The notes: generated by a model not told the origin, from the letters alone. Positions 49,632-63,527 are shown, counted from the stretch's first letter. The stretch is 64,000 nt of DNA from Eutreptiella sp. 'Long Island Sound 2002' (GCA_964036045.1 OZ038382.1:153462961-153526960); one strand, 5' to 3'. Numbers and translations: made by a program.

Positions 49632-52600
49632 ATGATGCTAAACGGCCCAAAAAACGGCCTCACATATACTCAAAACGATCGTGAGAAGTGGCAGAACACG
49701 TTTACGATGATTGTTTCTGCTAGTTTGCATGTTTTGGTGACTGAAAAAGTCCAACAAGCCAGTACGATCACTTTGGCGCCCAGGTGCTCCCAAGCATCGG
49801 ACTCTCCCGGACCAGCTATGGTGGAATTTCTCTCCGATCCCTTTATTCCTTGCAACTTGCGCCCCAAATATCTCAAAACTGGTGGCGTTTACCCCCCTAT
49901 ACGACGTGCTCAATGCGACCGGAGGGGGGCCCCCTTGGGCAAGCGGCGAAGCCCCGTCCCAAGGGGTGTGGCCCTTTGCCGTTGCCCAGGGGGCAAGCCA
50001 CCCTGCATTTTTGGGCGGTTGGTGGGGCCATGTGGTCCCTAACCCCCAAAAATCATATTTGAGCTTGGTTTGGCACCAATACGTGGTCGGTGGTGGTTAT
50101 GGGTGCACCCCTGTGCCGAGAAAAAAAACGGAGAAAACGGCAAAATAAAGTTTCCAACCCTCTTGGACCGAATTTTTGCAAGGCCCATATCTCCAAACTG
50201 GTATGCGCACCCCCTTTTTTTTTGCTTTCATTGCAAAGTCCACATCAAATAGTACCCAAAAATGCGAAAAAAAATTTCTCATTTTTTGGACCCCCCCCCC
50301 GAAAAATTTTCTTTTCCGGCCATGCCATCATCAAAATCACCCAAACCCAGGAGTTTTCTGTATTCATCTCATAAATGATGCTAAACGGCCCAAAAAACGG
50401 CCTCACATATACTCAAAACGATCGTGAGAAGTGGCAGAACACGTTTACGATGATTGTTTCTGCTAGTTTGCATGTTTTGGTGACTGAAAAAGTCCAACAA
50501 GCCAGTACGATCACTTTGGCGCCCAGGTGCTCCCAAGCATCGGACTCTCCCGGACCAGCTATGGTGGAATTTCTCTCCGATCCCTTTATTCCTTGCAACT
50601 TGCGCCCCAAATATCTCAAAACTGGTGGCGTTTACCCCCCTATACGACGTGCTCAATGCGACCGGAGGGGGGCCCCCTTGGGCAAGCGGCGAAGCCCCGT
50701 CCCAAGGGGTGTGGCCCTTTGCCGTTGCCCAGGGGGCAAGCCACCCTGCATTTTTGGGCGGTTGGTGGGGCCATGTGGTCCCTAACCCCCAAAAATCATA
50801 TTTGAGCTTGGTTTGGCACCAATACGTGGTCGGTGGTGGTTATGGGTGCACCCCTGTGCCGAGAAAAAAAACGGAGAAAACGGCAAAATAAAGTTTCCAA
50901 CCCTCTTGGACCGAATTTTTGCAAGGCCCATATCTCCAAACTGGTATGCGCACCCCCTTTTTTTTTGCTTTCATTGCAAAGTCCACATCAAATAGTACCC
51001 AAAAATGCGAAAAAAAATTTCTCATTTTTTGGACCCCCCCCCCGAAAAATTTTCTTTTCCGGCCATGCCATCATCAAAATCACCCAAACCCAGGAGTTTT
51101 CTGTATTCATCTCATAAATGATGCTAAACGGCCCAAAAAACGGCCTCACATATACTCAAAACGATCGTGAGAAGTGGCAGAACACGTTTACGATGATTGT
51201 TTCTGCTAGTTTGCATGTTTTGGTGACTGAAAAAGTCCAACAAGCCAGTACGATCACTTTGGCGCCCAGGTGCTCCCAAGCATCGGACTCTCCCGGACCA
51301 GCTATGGTGGAATTTCTCTCCGATCCCTTTATTCCTTGCAACTTGCGCCCCAAATATCTCAAAACTGGTGGCGTTTACCCCCCTATACGACGTGCTCAAT
51401 GCGACCGGAGGGGGGCCCCCTTGGGCAAGCGGCGAAGCCCCGTCCCAAGGGGTGTGGCCCTTTGCCGTTGCCCAGGGGGCAAGCCACCCTGCATTTTTGG
51501 GCGGTTGGTGGGGCCATGTGGTCCCTAACCCCCAAAAATCATATTTGAGGTTGGTTTGGCACCAATACGTGGTCGGTGGTGGTTATGGGTGCACCCCTGT
51601 GCCGAGAAAAAAAACGGAGAAAACGGCAAAATAAAGTTTCCAACCCTCTTGGACCGAATTTTTGCAAGGCCCATATCTCCAAACTGGTATGCGCACCCCC
51701 TTTTTTTTTGCTTTCATTGCAAAGTCCACATCAAATAGTACCCAAAAATGCGAAAAAAAATTTCTCATTTTTTGGACCCCCCCCCCCGAAAAATTTTCTT
51801 TTCCGGCCATGCCATCATCAAAATCACCCAAACCCAGGAGTTTTCTGTATTCATCTCATAAATGATGCTAAACGGCCCAAAAAACGGCCTCACATATACT
51901 CAAAACGATCGTGAGAAGTGGCAGAACACGTTTACGATGATTGTTTCTGCTAGTTTGCATGTTTTGGTGACTGAAAAAGTCCAACAAGCCAGTACGATCA
52001 CTTTGGCGCCCAGGTGCTCCCAAGCATCGGACTCTCCCGGACCAGCTATGGTGGAATTTCTCTCCGATCCCTTTATTCCTTGCAACTTGCGCCCCAAATA
52101 TCTCAAAACTGGTGGCGTTTACCCCCCTATACGACGTGCTCAATGCGACCGGAGGGGGGCCCCCTTGGGCAAGCGGCGAAGCCCCGTCCCAAGGGGTGTG
52201 GCCCTTTGCCGTTGCCCAGGGGGCAAGCCACCCTGCATTTTTGGGCGGTTGGTGGGGCCATGTGGTCCCTAACCCCCAAAAATCATATTTGAGGTTGATT
52301 TGGCACCAATACGTGGTCGGTGGTGGTTATGGGTGCACCCCTGTGCCGAGAAAAAAAACGGAGAAAACGGCAAAATAAAGTTTCCAACCCTCTTGGACCG
52401 AATTTTTGCAAGGCCCATATCTCCAAACTGGTATGCGCACCCCCTTTTTTTTTGCTTTCATTGCAAAGTCCACATCAAATAGTACCCAAAAATGCGAAAA
52501 AAAATTTCTCATTTTTTGGACCCCCCCCCCGAAAAATTTTCTTTTCCGGCCATGCCATCATCAAAATCACCCAAACCCAGGAGTTTTCTGTATTCATCTC

Positions 52601-55600
52601 ATAAATGATGCTAAACGGCCCAAAAAACGGCCTCACATATACTCAAAACGATCGTGAGAAGTGGCAGAACACGTTTACGATGATTGTTTCTGCTAGTTTG
52701 CATGTTTTGGTGACTGAAAAAGTCCAACAAGCCAGTACGATCACTTTGGCGCCCAGGTGCTCCCAAGCATCGGACTCTCCCGGACCAGCTATGGTGGAAT
52801 TTCTCTCCGATCCCTTTATTCCTTGCAACTTGCGCCCCAAATATCTCAAAACTGGTGGCGTTTACCCCCCTATACGACGTGCTCAATGCGACCGGAGGGG
52901 GCCCCCTTGGGCAAGCGGCGAAGCCCCGTCCCAAGGGGTGCGGCCCTTTGCCGTTGCCCAGGGGGCAAGCCACCCTGCATTTTTGGGCGGTTGGTGGGGC
53001 CATGTGGTCCCTAACCCCCAAAAATCATATTTGAGGTTGGTTTGGCACCAATACGTGGTCGGTGGTGGTTATGGGTGCACCCCTGTGCCGAGAAAAAAAA
53101 CGGAGAAAACGGCAAAATAAAGTTTCCAACCCTCTTGGACCGAATTTTTGCAAGGCCCATATCTCCAAACTGGTATGCGCACCCCCTTTTTTTTTGCTTT
53201 CATTGCAAAGTCCACATCAAATAGTACCCAAAAATGCGAAAAAAAATTTCTCATTTTTTGGACCCCCCCCCCGAAAAATTTTCTTTTCCGGCCATGCCAT
53301 CATCAAAATCACCCAAACCCAGGAGTTTTCTGTATTCATCTCATAAATGATGCTAAACGGCCCAAAAAACGGCCTCACATATACTCAAAACGATCGTGAG
53401 AAGTGGCAGAACACGTTTACGATGATTGTTTCTGCTAGTTTGCATGTTTTGGTGACTGAAAAAGTCCAACAAGCCAGTACGATCACTTTGGCGCCCAGGT
53501 GCTCCCAAGCATCGGACTCTCCCGGACCAGCTATGGTGGAATTTCTCTCCGATCCCTTTATTCCTTGCAACTTGCGCCCCAAATATCTCAAAACTGGTGG
53601 CGTTTACCCCCCTATACGACGTGCTCAATGCGACCGGAGGGGGGCCCCCTTGGGCAAGCGGCGAAGCCCCGTCCCAAGGGGTGTGGCCCTTTGCCGTTGC
53701 CCAGGGGGCAAGCCACCCTGCATTTTTGGGCGGTTGGTGGGGCCATGTGGTCCCTAACCCCCAAAAATCATATTTGAGCTTGGTTTGGCACCAATACGTG
53801 GTCGGTGGTGGTTATGGGTGCACCCCTGTGCCGAGAAAAAAAACGGAGAAAACGGCAAAATAAAGTTTCCAACCCTCTTGGACCGAATTTTTGCAAGGCC
53901 CATATCTCCAAACTGGTATGCGCACCCCCTTTTTTTTTGCTTTCATTGCAAAGTCCACATCAAATAGTACCCAAAAATGCGAAAAAAAATTTCTCATTTT
54001 TTGGACCCCCCCCCCGAAAAATTTTCTTTTCCGGCCATGCCATCATCAAAATCACCCAAACCCAGGAGTTTTCTGTATTCATCTCATAAATGATGCTAAA
54101 CGGCCCAAAAAACGGCCTCACATATACTCAAAACGATCGTGAGAAGTGGCAGAACACGTTTACGATGATTGTTTCTGCTAGTTTGCATGTTTTGGTGACT
54201 GAAAAAGTCCAACAAGCCAGTACGATCACTTTGGCGCCCAGGTGCTCCCAAGCATCGGACTCTCCCGGACCAGCTATGGTGGAATTTCTCTCCGATCCCT
54301 TTATTCCTTGCAACTTGCGCCCCAAATATCTCAAAACTGGTGGCGTTTACCCCCCTATACGACGTGCTCAATGCGACCGGAGGGGGCCCCCTTGGGCAAG
54401 CGGCGAAGCCCCGTCCCAAGGGGTGCGGCCCTTTGCCGTTGCCCAGGGGGCAAGCCACCCTGCATTTTTGGGCGGTTGGTGGGGCCATGTGGTCCCTAAC
54501 CCCCAAAAATCATATTTGAGGTTGGTTTGGCACCAATACGTGGTCGGTGGTGGTTATGGGTGCACCCCTGTGCCGAGAAAAAAAACGGAGAAAACGGCAA
54601 AATAAAGTTTCCAACCCTCTTGGACCGAATTTTTGCAAGGCCCATATCTCCAAACTGGTATGCGCACCCCCTTTTTTTTTGCTTTCATTGCAAAGTCCAC
54701 ATCAAATAGTACCCAAAAATGCGAAAAAAAATTTCTCATTTTTTGGACCCCCCCCCCGAAAAATTTTCTTTTCCGGCCATGCCATCATCAAAATCACCCA
54801 AACCCAGGAGTTTTCTGTATTCATCTCATAAATGATGCTAAACGGCCCAAAAAACGGCCTCACATATACTCAAAACGATCGTGAGAAGTGGCAGAACACG
54901 TTTACGATGATTGTTTCTGCTAGTTTGCATGTTTTGGTGACTGAAAAAGTCCAACAAGCCAGTACGATCACTTTGGCGCCCAGGTGCTCCCAAGCATCGG
55001 ACTCTCCCGGACCAGCTATGGTGGAATTTCTCTCCGATCCCTTTATTCCTTGCAACTTGCGCCCCAAATATCTCAAAACTGGTGGCGTTTACCCCCCTAT
55101 ACGACGTGCTCAATGCGACCGGAGGGGGGCCCCCTTGGGCAAGCGGCGAAGCCCCGTCCCAAGGGGTGCGGCCCTTTGCCGTTGCCCAGGGGGCAAGCCA
55201 CCCTGCATTTTTGGGCGGTTGGTGGGGCCATGTGGTCCCTAACCCCCAAAAATCATATTTGAGGTTGGTTTGGCACCAATACGTGGTCGGTGGTGGTTAT
55301 GGGTGCACCCCTGTGCCGAGAAAAAAAACGGAGAAAACGGCAAAATAAAGTTTCCAACCCTCTTGGACCGAATTTTTGCAAGGCCCATATCTCCAAACTG
55401 GTATGCGCACCCCCTTTTTTTTTGCTTTCATTGCAAAGTCCACATCAAATAGTACCCAAAAATGCGAAAAAAAATTTCTCATTTTTTGGACCCCCCCCCC
55501 GAAAAATTTTCTTTTCCGGCCATGCCATCATCAAAATCACCCAAACCCAGGAGTTTTCTGTATTCATCTCATAAATGATGCTAAACGGCCCAAAAAACGG

Positions 55601-58546
55601 CCTCACATATACTCAAAACGATCGTGAGAAGTGGCAGAACACGTTTACGATGATTGTTTCTGCTAGTTTGCATGTTTTGGTGACTGAAAAAGTCCAACAA
55701 GCCAGTACGATCACTTTGGCGCCCAGGTGCTCCCAAGCATCGGACTCTCCCGGACCAGCTATGGTGGAATTTCTCTCCGATCCCTTTATTCCTTGCAACT
55801 TGCGCCCCAAATATCTCAAAACTGGTGGCGTTTACCCCCCTATACGACGTGCTCAATGCGACCGGAGGGGGGCCCCCTTGGGCAAGCGGCGAAGCCCCGT
55901 CCCAAGGGGTGCGGCCCTTTGCCGTTGCCCAGGGGGCAAGCCACCCTGCATTTTTGGGCGGTTGGTGGGGCCATGTGGTCCCTAACCCCCAAAAATCATA
56001 TTTGAGGTTGGTTTGGCACCAATACGTGGTCGGTGGTGGTTATGGGTGCACCCCTGTGCCGAGAAAAAAAACGGAGAAAACGGCAAAATAAAGTTTCCAA
56101 CCCTCTTGGACCGAATTTTTGCAAGGCCCATATCTCCAAACTGGTATGCGCACCCCCTTTTTTTTTGCTTTCATTGCAAAGTCCACATCAAATAGTACCC
56201 AAAAATGCGAAAAAAAATTTCTCATTTTTTGGACCCCCCCCCCGAAAAATTTTCTTTTCCGGCCATGCCATCATCAAAATCACCCAAACCCAGGAGTTTT
56301 CTGTATTCATCTCATAAATGATGCTAAACGGCCCAAAAAACGGCCTCACATATACTCAAAACGATCGTGAGAAGTGGCAGAACACGTTTACGATGATTGT
56401 TTCTGCTAGTTTGCATGTTTTGGTGACTGAAAAAGTCCAACAAGCCAGTACGATCACTTTGGCGCCCAGGTGCTCCCAAGCATCGGACTCTCGCGGACCA
56501 GCTATGGTGGAATTTCTCTCCGATCCCTTTATTCCTTGCAACTTGCGCCCCAAATATCTCAAAACTGGTGGCGTTTACCCCCCTATACGACGTGCTCAAT
56601 GCGACCGGAGGGGGGCCCCCTTGGGCAAGCGGCGAAGCCCCGTCCCAAGGGGTGTGGCCCTTTGCCGTTGCCCAGGGGGCAAGCCACCCTGCATTTTTGG
56701 GCGGTTGGTGGGGCCATGTGGTCCCTAACCCCCAAAAATCATATTTGAGGTTGGTTTGGCACCAATACGTGGTCGGTGGTGGTTATGGGTGCACCCCTGT
56801 GCCGAGAAAAAAAACGGAGAAAACGGCAAAATAAAGTTTCCAACCCTCTTGGACCGAATTTTTGCAAGGCCCATATCTCCAAACTGGTATGCGCACCCCC
56901 TTTTTTTTTGCTTTCATTGCAAAGTCCACATCAAATAGTACCCAAAAATGCGAAAAAAAATTTCTCATTTTTTGGACCCCCCCCCCGAAAAATTTTCTTT
57001 TCCGGCCATGCCATCATCAAAATCACCCAAACCCAGGAGTTTTCTGTATTCATCTCATAAATGATGCTAAACGGCCCAAAAAACGGCCTCACATATACTC
57101 AAAACGATCGTGAGAAGTGGCAGAACACGTTTACGATGATTGTTTCTGCTAGTTTGCATGTTTTGGTGACTGAAAAAGTCCAACAAGCCAGTACGATCAC
57201 TTTGGCGCCCAGGTGCTCCCAAGCATCGGACTCTCCCGGACCAGCTATGGTGGAATTTCTCTCCGATCCCTTTATTCCTTGCAACTTGCGCCCCAAATAT
57301 CTCAAAACTGGTGGCGTTTACCCCCCTATACGACGTGCTCAATGCGACCGGAGGGGGGCCCCCTTGGGCAAGCGGCGAAGCCCCGTCCCAAGGGGTGCGG
57401 CCCTTTGCCGTTGCCCAGGGGGCAAGCCACCCTGCATTTTTGGGCGGTTGGTGGGGCCATGTGGTCCCTAACCCCCAAAAATCATATTTGAGGTTGGTTT
57501 GGCACCAATACGTGGTCGGTGGTGGTTATGGGTGCACCCCTGTGCCGAGAAAAAAAACGGAGAAAACGGCAAAATAAAGTTTCCAACCCTCTTGGACCGA
57601 ATTTTTGCAAGGCCCATATCTCCAAACTGGTATGCGCACCCCCTTTTTTTTTGCTTTCATTGCAAAGTCCACATCAAATAGTACCCAAAAATGCGAAAAA
57701 AAATTTCTCATTTTTTGGACCCCCCCCCCGAAAAATTTTCTTTTCCGGCCATGCCATCATCAAAATCACCCAAACCCAGGAGTTTTCTGTATTCATCTCA
57801 TAAATGATGCTAAACGGCCCAAAAAACGGCCTCACATATACTCAAAACGATCGTGAGAAGTGGCAGAACACGTTTACGATGATTGTTTCTGCTAGTTTGC
57901 ATGTTTTGGTGACTGAAAAAGTCCAACAAGCCAGTACGATCACTTTGGCGCCCAGGTGCTCCCAAGCATCGGACTCTCCCGGACCAGCTATGGTGGAATT
58001 TCTCTCCGATCCCTTTATTCCTTGCAACTTGCGCCCCAAATATCTCAAAACTGGTGGCGTTTACCCCCCTATACGACGTGCTCAATGCGACCGGAGGGGG
58101 GCCCCCTTGGGCAAGCGGCGAAGCCCCGTCCCAAGGGGTGCGGCCCTTTGCCGTTGCCCAGGGGGCAAGCCACCCTGCATTTTTGGGCGGTTGGTGGGGC
58201 CATGTGGTCCCTAACCCCCAAAAATCATATTTGAGGTTGGTTTGGCACCAATACGTGGTCGGTGGTGGTTATGGGTGCACCCCTGTGCCGAGAAAAAAAA
58301 CGGAGAAAACGGCAAAATAAAGTTTCCAACCCTCTTGGACCGAATTTTTGCAAGGCCCATATCTCCAAACTGGTATGCGCACCCCCTTTTTTTTTGCTTT
58401 CATTGCAAAGTCCACATCAAATAGTACCCAAAAATGCGAAAAAAAATTTCTCATTTTTTGGACCCCCCCCCCGAAAAATTTTCTTTTCCGGCCATGCCAT
58501 CATCAAAATCACCCAAACCCAGGAGTTTTCTGTATTCATCTCATAA
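49632..58546 (+). repeat. Homogenised type 3 satellite units, second run
   Basis: Twelve units start at 49632, 50375, 51118, 51862, 52605, 53347, 54090, 54832, 55575, 56318, 57061 and 57804, spaced 742-744 bp. They are nearly identical, including GAAAAATTTTCTTTTCC at the variable tract. Small markers show local copying: GAGCTTGG in 49632, 50375 and 53347; a G run shortened by one base (GGAGGGGGCCCCC) in 52605 and 54090; TGTGGCC versus TGCGGCC alternating among units. Confidence 0.94.
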
Positions 58547-61500
58547 ATGATGCTAAACGGCCCAAAAAACGGCCTCACATATACTCAAAACGATCGTGAG
58601 AAGTGGCAGAACACGTTTACGATGATTGTTTCTGCTAGTTTGCATGTTCTGGTGACTGAAAAAGTCCAACAAGCCAGTACGATCACTTTGGCGCCCAGGT
58701 GCTCCCAAGCATCGGACTCTCCCGGACCAGCTATGGTGGAATTTCTCTCCGATCCCTTTATTCCTTGCAACTTGCGCCCCAAATATCTCAAAACTGGTGG
58801 CGTTTACCCCCCTATACGACGTGCTCAATGCGACCGGAGGGGGGCCCCCTTGGGCAAGCGGCGAAGCCCCGTCCCAAGGGGTGCGGCCCTTTGCCGTTGC
58901 CCAGGGGGCAAGCCACCCTGCATTTTTGGGCGGTTGGTGGGGCCATGTGGTCCCTAACCCCCAAAAATCATATTTGAGGTTGGTTTGGCACCAATACGTG
59001 GTCGGTGGTGGTTATGGGTGCACCCCTGTGCCGAGAAAAAAAACGGAGAAAACGGCAAAATAAAGTTTCCAACCCTCTTGGACCGAATTTTTGCAAGGCC
59101 CATATCTCCAAACTGGTATGCGCACCCCCTTTTTTTTTGCTTTCATTGCAAAGTCCACATCAAATAGTACCCAAAAATGCGAAAAAAAAATTTCGCATTT
59201 TTGGACCCCCCCCCCAAAAATTTTTTTTTCCGGCCATGCCATCATCAAAATCACCCAAACTCAGGAGTTTTCTGTATTCATCTCATAAATTATGCTAAAC
59301 GGCCCAAAAAACGGCCTCACATATACTCAAAACGATCGTGAGAAGTGGCAGAACACGTTTACGATGATTGTTTTTGCTAGTTTGCATGTTTTGGTGACTG
59401 AAAAAGTCCAACAAGCCAGTACGATCACTTTGGCGCCCAGGTGCTTCCACGCATCGGACTCTCCCGGACCAGCTATGGTGGAATTTCTCTCCGATCCCTT
59501 TATTCCTTGCAACTTGCGCCCCGAATATCTGAAAACTGGTGGCGTTTACCCCTTTTTTACGACGTGCTCAATTCGACCGGAGGGGGGCCCCCTTGGGCAA
59601 GCGGCGAAGCCCCGTCCCAAGGGGTGTGGCCCTTTGCCGTTGCCCAGGGGGCAAGCCACCCTGCATTTTTGGGCGGTAGGTGGGGCCATGTTGTCCCTAA
59701 CCCCCAAAAATCATATTTGAGGTTGGTTTGGCACCAATACGTGGTCGGTGGTGGGTTTGGGTGCACCCCTGTGCCGAGAAAAAAAAACGGAGAAAACGGC
59801 AAAACAAAGTTTCCAACCCTCTTAGACCGAATTTTTGCAAGGCCCATATCTCCAAACTGGTATGCGCACCCCCTTTTTTTTTGCTTTCATTGCAAAGTCC
59901 ACATCAAATAGTACCCAAAAATGCGAAAAAAAAATTTCGCATTTTTGGACCCTCCCCCAAAAAATTTTTTTTCCGGCCATGCCATCATCAAAATCACCCA
60001 AACTCAGGAGTTTTCTGTATACAACTCATAAATTATGCTAAACGGCCCAAAAAACGGCCTCACATATACTCAAAACGATCGTGAGAAGTGGCAGAACACG
60101 TTTACGATGATTGTTTTCGCTAGTTTGCATGTTTTGGTGACTGAAAAAGTCCAACAAGCCAGTACGATCACTTTGGCGCCCAGGTGCTTCCACGCATCGG
60201 ACTCTCCCGGACCAGCTATGGTGGAATTTCTCTCCGATCCCTTTATTCCTTGCAACTTGCGCCCCAAATATCTCAAAACTGGTGGCGTTTACCCCCCTAT
60301 ACGACGTGCTCAATGCGACCGGAGGGGGGCCCCCTTGGGCAAGCGGCGAAGCCCCGTCCCAAGGGGTGCGGCCCTTTGCCGTTGCCCAGGGGGCAAGCCA
60401 CCCTGCATTTTTGGGCGGTTGGTGGGGCCATGTGGTCCCTAACCCCCAAAAATCATATTTGAGGTTGGTTTGGCACCAATACGTGGTCGGTGGTGGTTAT
60501 GGGTGCACCCCTGTGCCGAGAAAAAAAACGGAGAAAACGGCAAAATAAAGTTTCCAACCCTCTTGGACCGAATTTTTGCAAGGCCCATATCTCCAAACTG
60601 GTATGCGCACCCCCTTTTTTTTTGCTTTCATTGCAAAGTCCACATCAAATAGTACCCAAAAATGCGAAAAAAAATTTCTCATTTTTTGGACCCCCCCCCC
60701 GAAAAATTTTCTTTTCCGGCCATGCCATCATCAAAATCACCCAAACCCAGGAGTTTTCTGTATTCATCTCATAAATGATGCTAAACGGCCCAAAAAACGG
60801 CCTCACATATACTCAAAACGATCGTGAGAAGTGGCAGAACACGTTTACGATGATTGTTTCTGCTAGTTTGCATGTTCTGGTGACTGAAAAAGTCCAACAA
60901 GCCAGTACGATCACTTTGGCGCCCAGGTGCTCCCAAGCATCGGACTCTCCCGGACCAGCTATGGTGGAATTTCTCTCCGATCCCTTTATTCCTTGCAACT
61001 TGCGCCCCAAATATCTCAAAACTGGTGGCGTTTACCCCCCTATACGACGTGCTCAATGCGACCGGAGGGGGGCCCCCTTGGGCAAGCGGCGAAGCCCCGT
61101 CCCAAGGGGTGCGGCCCTTTGCCGTTGCCCAGGGGGCAAGCCACCCTGCATTTTTGGGCGGTTGGTGGGGCCATGTGGTCCCTAACCCCCAAAAATCATA
61201 TTTGAGGTTGGTTTGGCACCAATACGTGGTCGGTGGTGGTTATGGGTGCACCCCTGTGCCGAGAAAAAAAACGGAGAAAACGGCAAAATAAAGTTTCCAA
61301 CCCTCTTGGACCGAATTTTTGCAAGGCCCATATCTCCAAACTGGTATGCGCACCCCCTTTTTTTTTGCTTTCATTGCAAAGTCCACATCAAATAGTACCC
61401 AAAAATGCGAAAAAAAAATTTCGCATTTTTGGACCCCCCCCCCAAAAATTTTTTTTTCCGGCCATGCCATCATCAAAATCACCCAAACTCAGGAGTTTTC

Positions 61501-63002
61501 TGTATTCATCTCATAAATTATGCTAAACGGCCCAAAAAACGGCCTCACATATACTCAAAACGATCGTGAGAAGTGGCAGAACACGTTTACGATGATTGTT
61601 TTTGCTAGTTTGCATGTTTTGGTGACTGAAAAAGTCCAACAAGCCAGTACGATCACTTTGGCGCCCAGGTGCTTCCACGCATCGGACTCTCCCGGACCAG
61701 CTATGGTGGAATTTCTCTCCGATCCCTTTATTCCTTGCAACTTGCGCCCCGAATATCTGAAAACTGGTGGCGTTTACCCCTTTTTTACGACGTGCTCAAT
61801 TCGACCGGAGGGGGGCCCCCTTGGGCAAGCGGCGAAGCCCCGTCCCAAGGGGTGTGGCCCTTTGCCGTTGCCCAGGGGGCAAGCCACCCTGCATTTTTGG
61901 GCGGTAGGTGGGGCCATGTTGTCCCTAACCCCCAAAAATCATATTTGAGGTTGGTTTGGCACCAATACGTGGTCGGTGGTGGGTTTGGGTGCACCCCTGT
62001 GCCGAGAAAAAAAAACGGAGAAAACGGCAAAACAAAGTTTCCAACCCTCTTAGACCGAATTTTTGCAAGGCCCATATCTCCAAACTGGTATGCGCACCCC
62101 CTTTTTTTTTGCTTTCATTGCAAAGTCCACATCAAATAGTACCCAAAAATGCGAAAAAAAAATTTCGCATTTTTGGACCCTCCCCCAAAAAATTTTTTTT
62201 CCGGCCATGCCATCATCAAAATCACCCAAACTCAGGAGTTTTCTGTATACAACTCATAAATTATGCTAAACGGCCCAAAAAACGGCCTCACATATACTCA
62301 AAACGATCGTGAGAAGTGGCAGAACACGTTTACGATGATTGTTTTCGCTAGTTTGCATGTTTTGGTGACTGAAAAAGTCCAACAAGCCAGTACGATCACT
62401 TTGGCGCCCAGGTGCTTCCACGCATCGGACTCTCCCGGACCAGCTATGGTGGAATTTCTCTCCGATCCCTTTATTCCTTGCAACTTGCGCCCCAAATATC
62501 TCAAAACTGGTGGCGTTTACCCCCCTATACGACGTGCTCAATGCGACCGGAGGGGGGCCCCCTTGGGCAAGCGGCGAAGCCCCGTCCCAAGGGGTGCGGC
62601 CCTTTGCCGTTGCCCAGGGGGCAAGCCACCCTGCATTTTTGGGCGGTTGGTGGGGCCATGTGGTCCCTAACCCCCAAAAATCATATTTGAGGTTGGTTTG
62701 GCACCAATACGTGGTCGGTGGTGGTTATGGGTGCACCCCTGTGCCGAGAAAAAAAACGGAGAAAACGGCAAAATAAAGTTTCCAACCCTCTTGGACCGAA
62801 TTTTTGCAAGGCCCATATCTCCAAACTGGTATGCGCACCCCCTTTTTTTTTGCTTTCATTGCAAAGTCCACATCAAATAGTACCCAAAAATGCGAAAAAA
62901 AATTTCTCATTTTTTGGACCCCCCCCCCGAAAAATTTTCTTTTCCGGCCATGCCATCATCAAAATCACCCAAACCCAGGAGTTTTCTGTATTCATCTCAT
63001 AA
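58547..63002 (+). repeat. Higher-order repeat, 2228-bp trimer duplicated
   Basis: The order is Z (58547), P1 (59289), P2 (60032), Z (60775), P1 (61517), P2 (62260), then Z again at 63003 and 63746. Z units share TGCATGTTCTGG. P1 units share CTCATAAATTATGC, CCCGAATATCTG, GGCGGTAGGTGG and GTGGGTTTGGG. P2 units share TATACAACTC and GTTTTCGCTAG. Each class recurs exactly 2228 bp later, and I saw no difference between the P1 or P2 copies, so the duplication is very recent or an assembly repeat. Confidence 0.92.
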
Positions 63003-63301
63003 ATGATGCTAAACGGCCCAAAAAACGGCCTCACATATACTCAAAACGATCGTGAGAAGTGGCAGAACACGTTTACGATGATTGTTTCTGCTAGTTTGCA
63101 TGTTCTGGTGACTGAAAAAGTCCAACAAGCCAGTACGATCACTTTGGCGCCCAGGTGCTCCCAAGCATCGGACTCTCCCGGACCAGCTATGGTGGAATTT
63201 CTCTCCGATCCCTTTATTCCTTGCAACTTGCGCCCCAAATATCTCAAAACTGGTGGCGTTTACCCCCCTATACGACGTGCTCAATGCGACCGGAGGGGGG
63301 C

Positions 63302-63337
63302 CCCCTTGGGCAAGCGGCGAAGCCCCGTCCCAAGGGG
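63302..63337 (+). other. GC-core hairpin in the satellite unit
   Basis: CCCCTTGGG (63302-63310) pairs perfectly with CCCAAGGGG (63329-63337) around an 18-base GC-rich loop. The same hairpin is present in nearly all units in both array arms. Its role, if any, is unknown. Confidence 0.8.
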
Positions 63338-63352
63338 TGTGGCCCTTTGCCG

Positions 63353-63367
63353 TTGCCCAGGGGGCAA
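63353..63367 (+). other. Short perfect hairpin in the satellite unit
   Basis: TTGCCC and GGGCAA pair around a three-base loop, 15 bases downstream of the larger hairpin. It is kept in nearly all units. Confidence 0.75.
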
Positions 63368-63527
63368 GCCACCCTGCATTTTTGGGCGGTTGGTGGGGCC
63401 ATGTGGTCCCTAACCCCCAAAAATCATATTTGAGGTTGGTTTGGCACCAATACGTGGTCGGTGGTGGTTATGGGTGCACCCCTGTGCCGAGAAAAAAAAC
63501 GGAGAAAACGGCAAAATAAAGTTTCCA

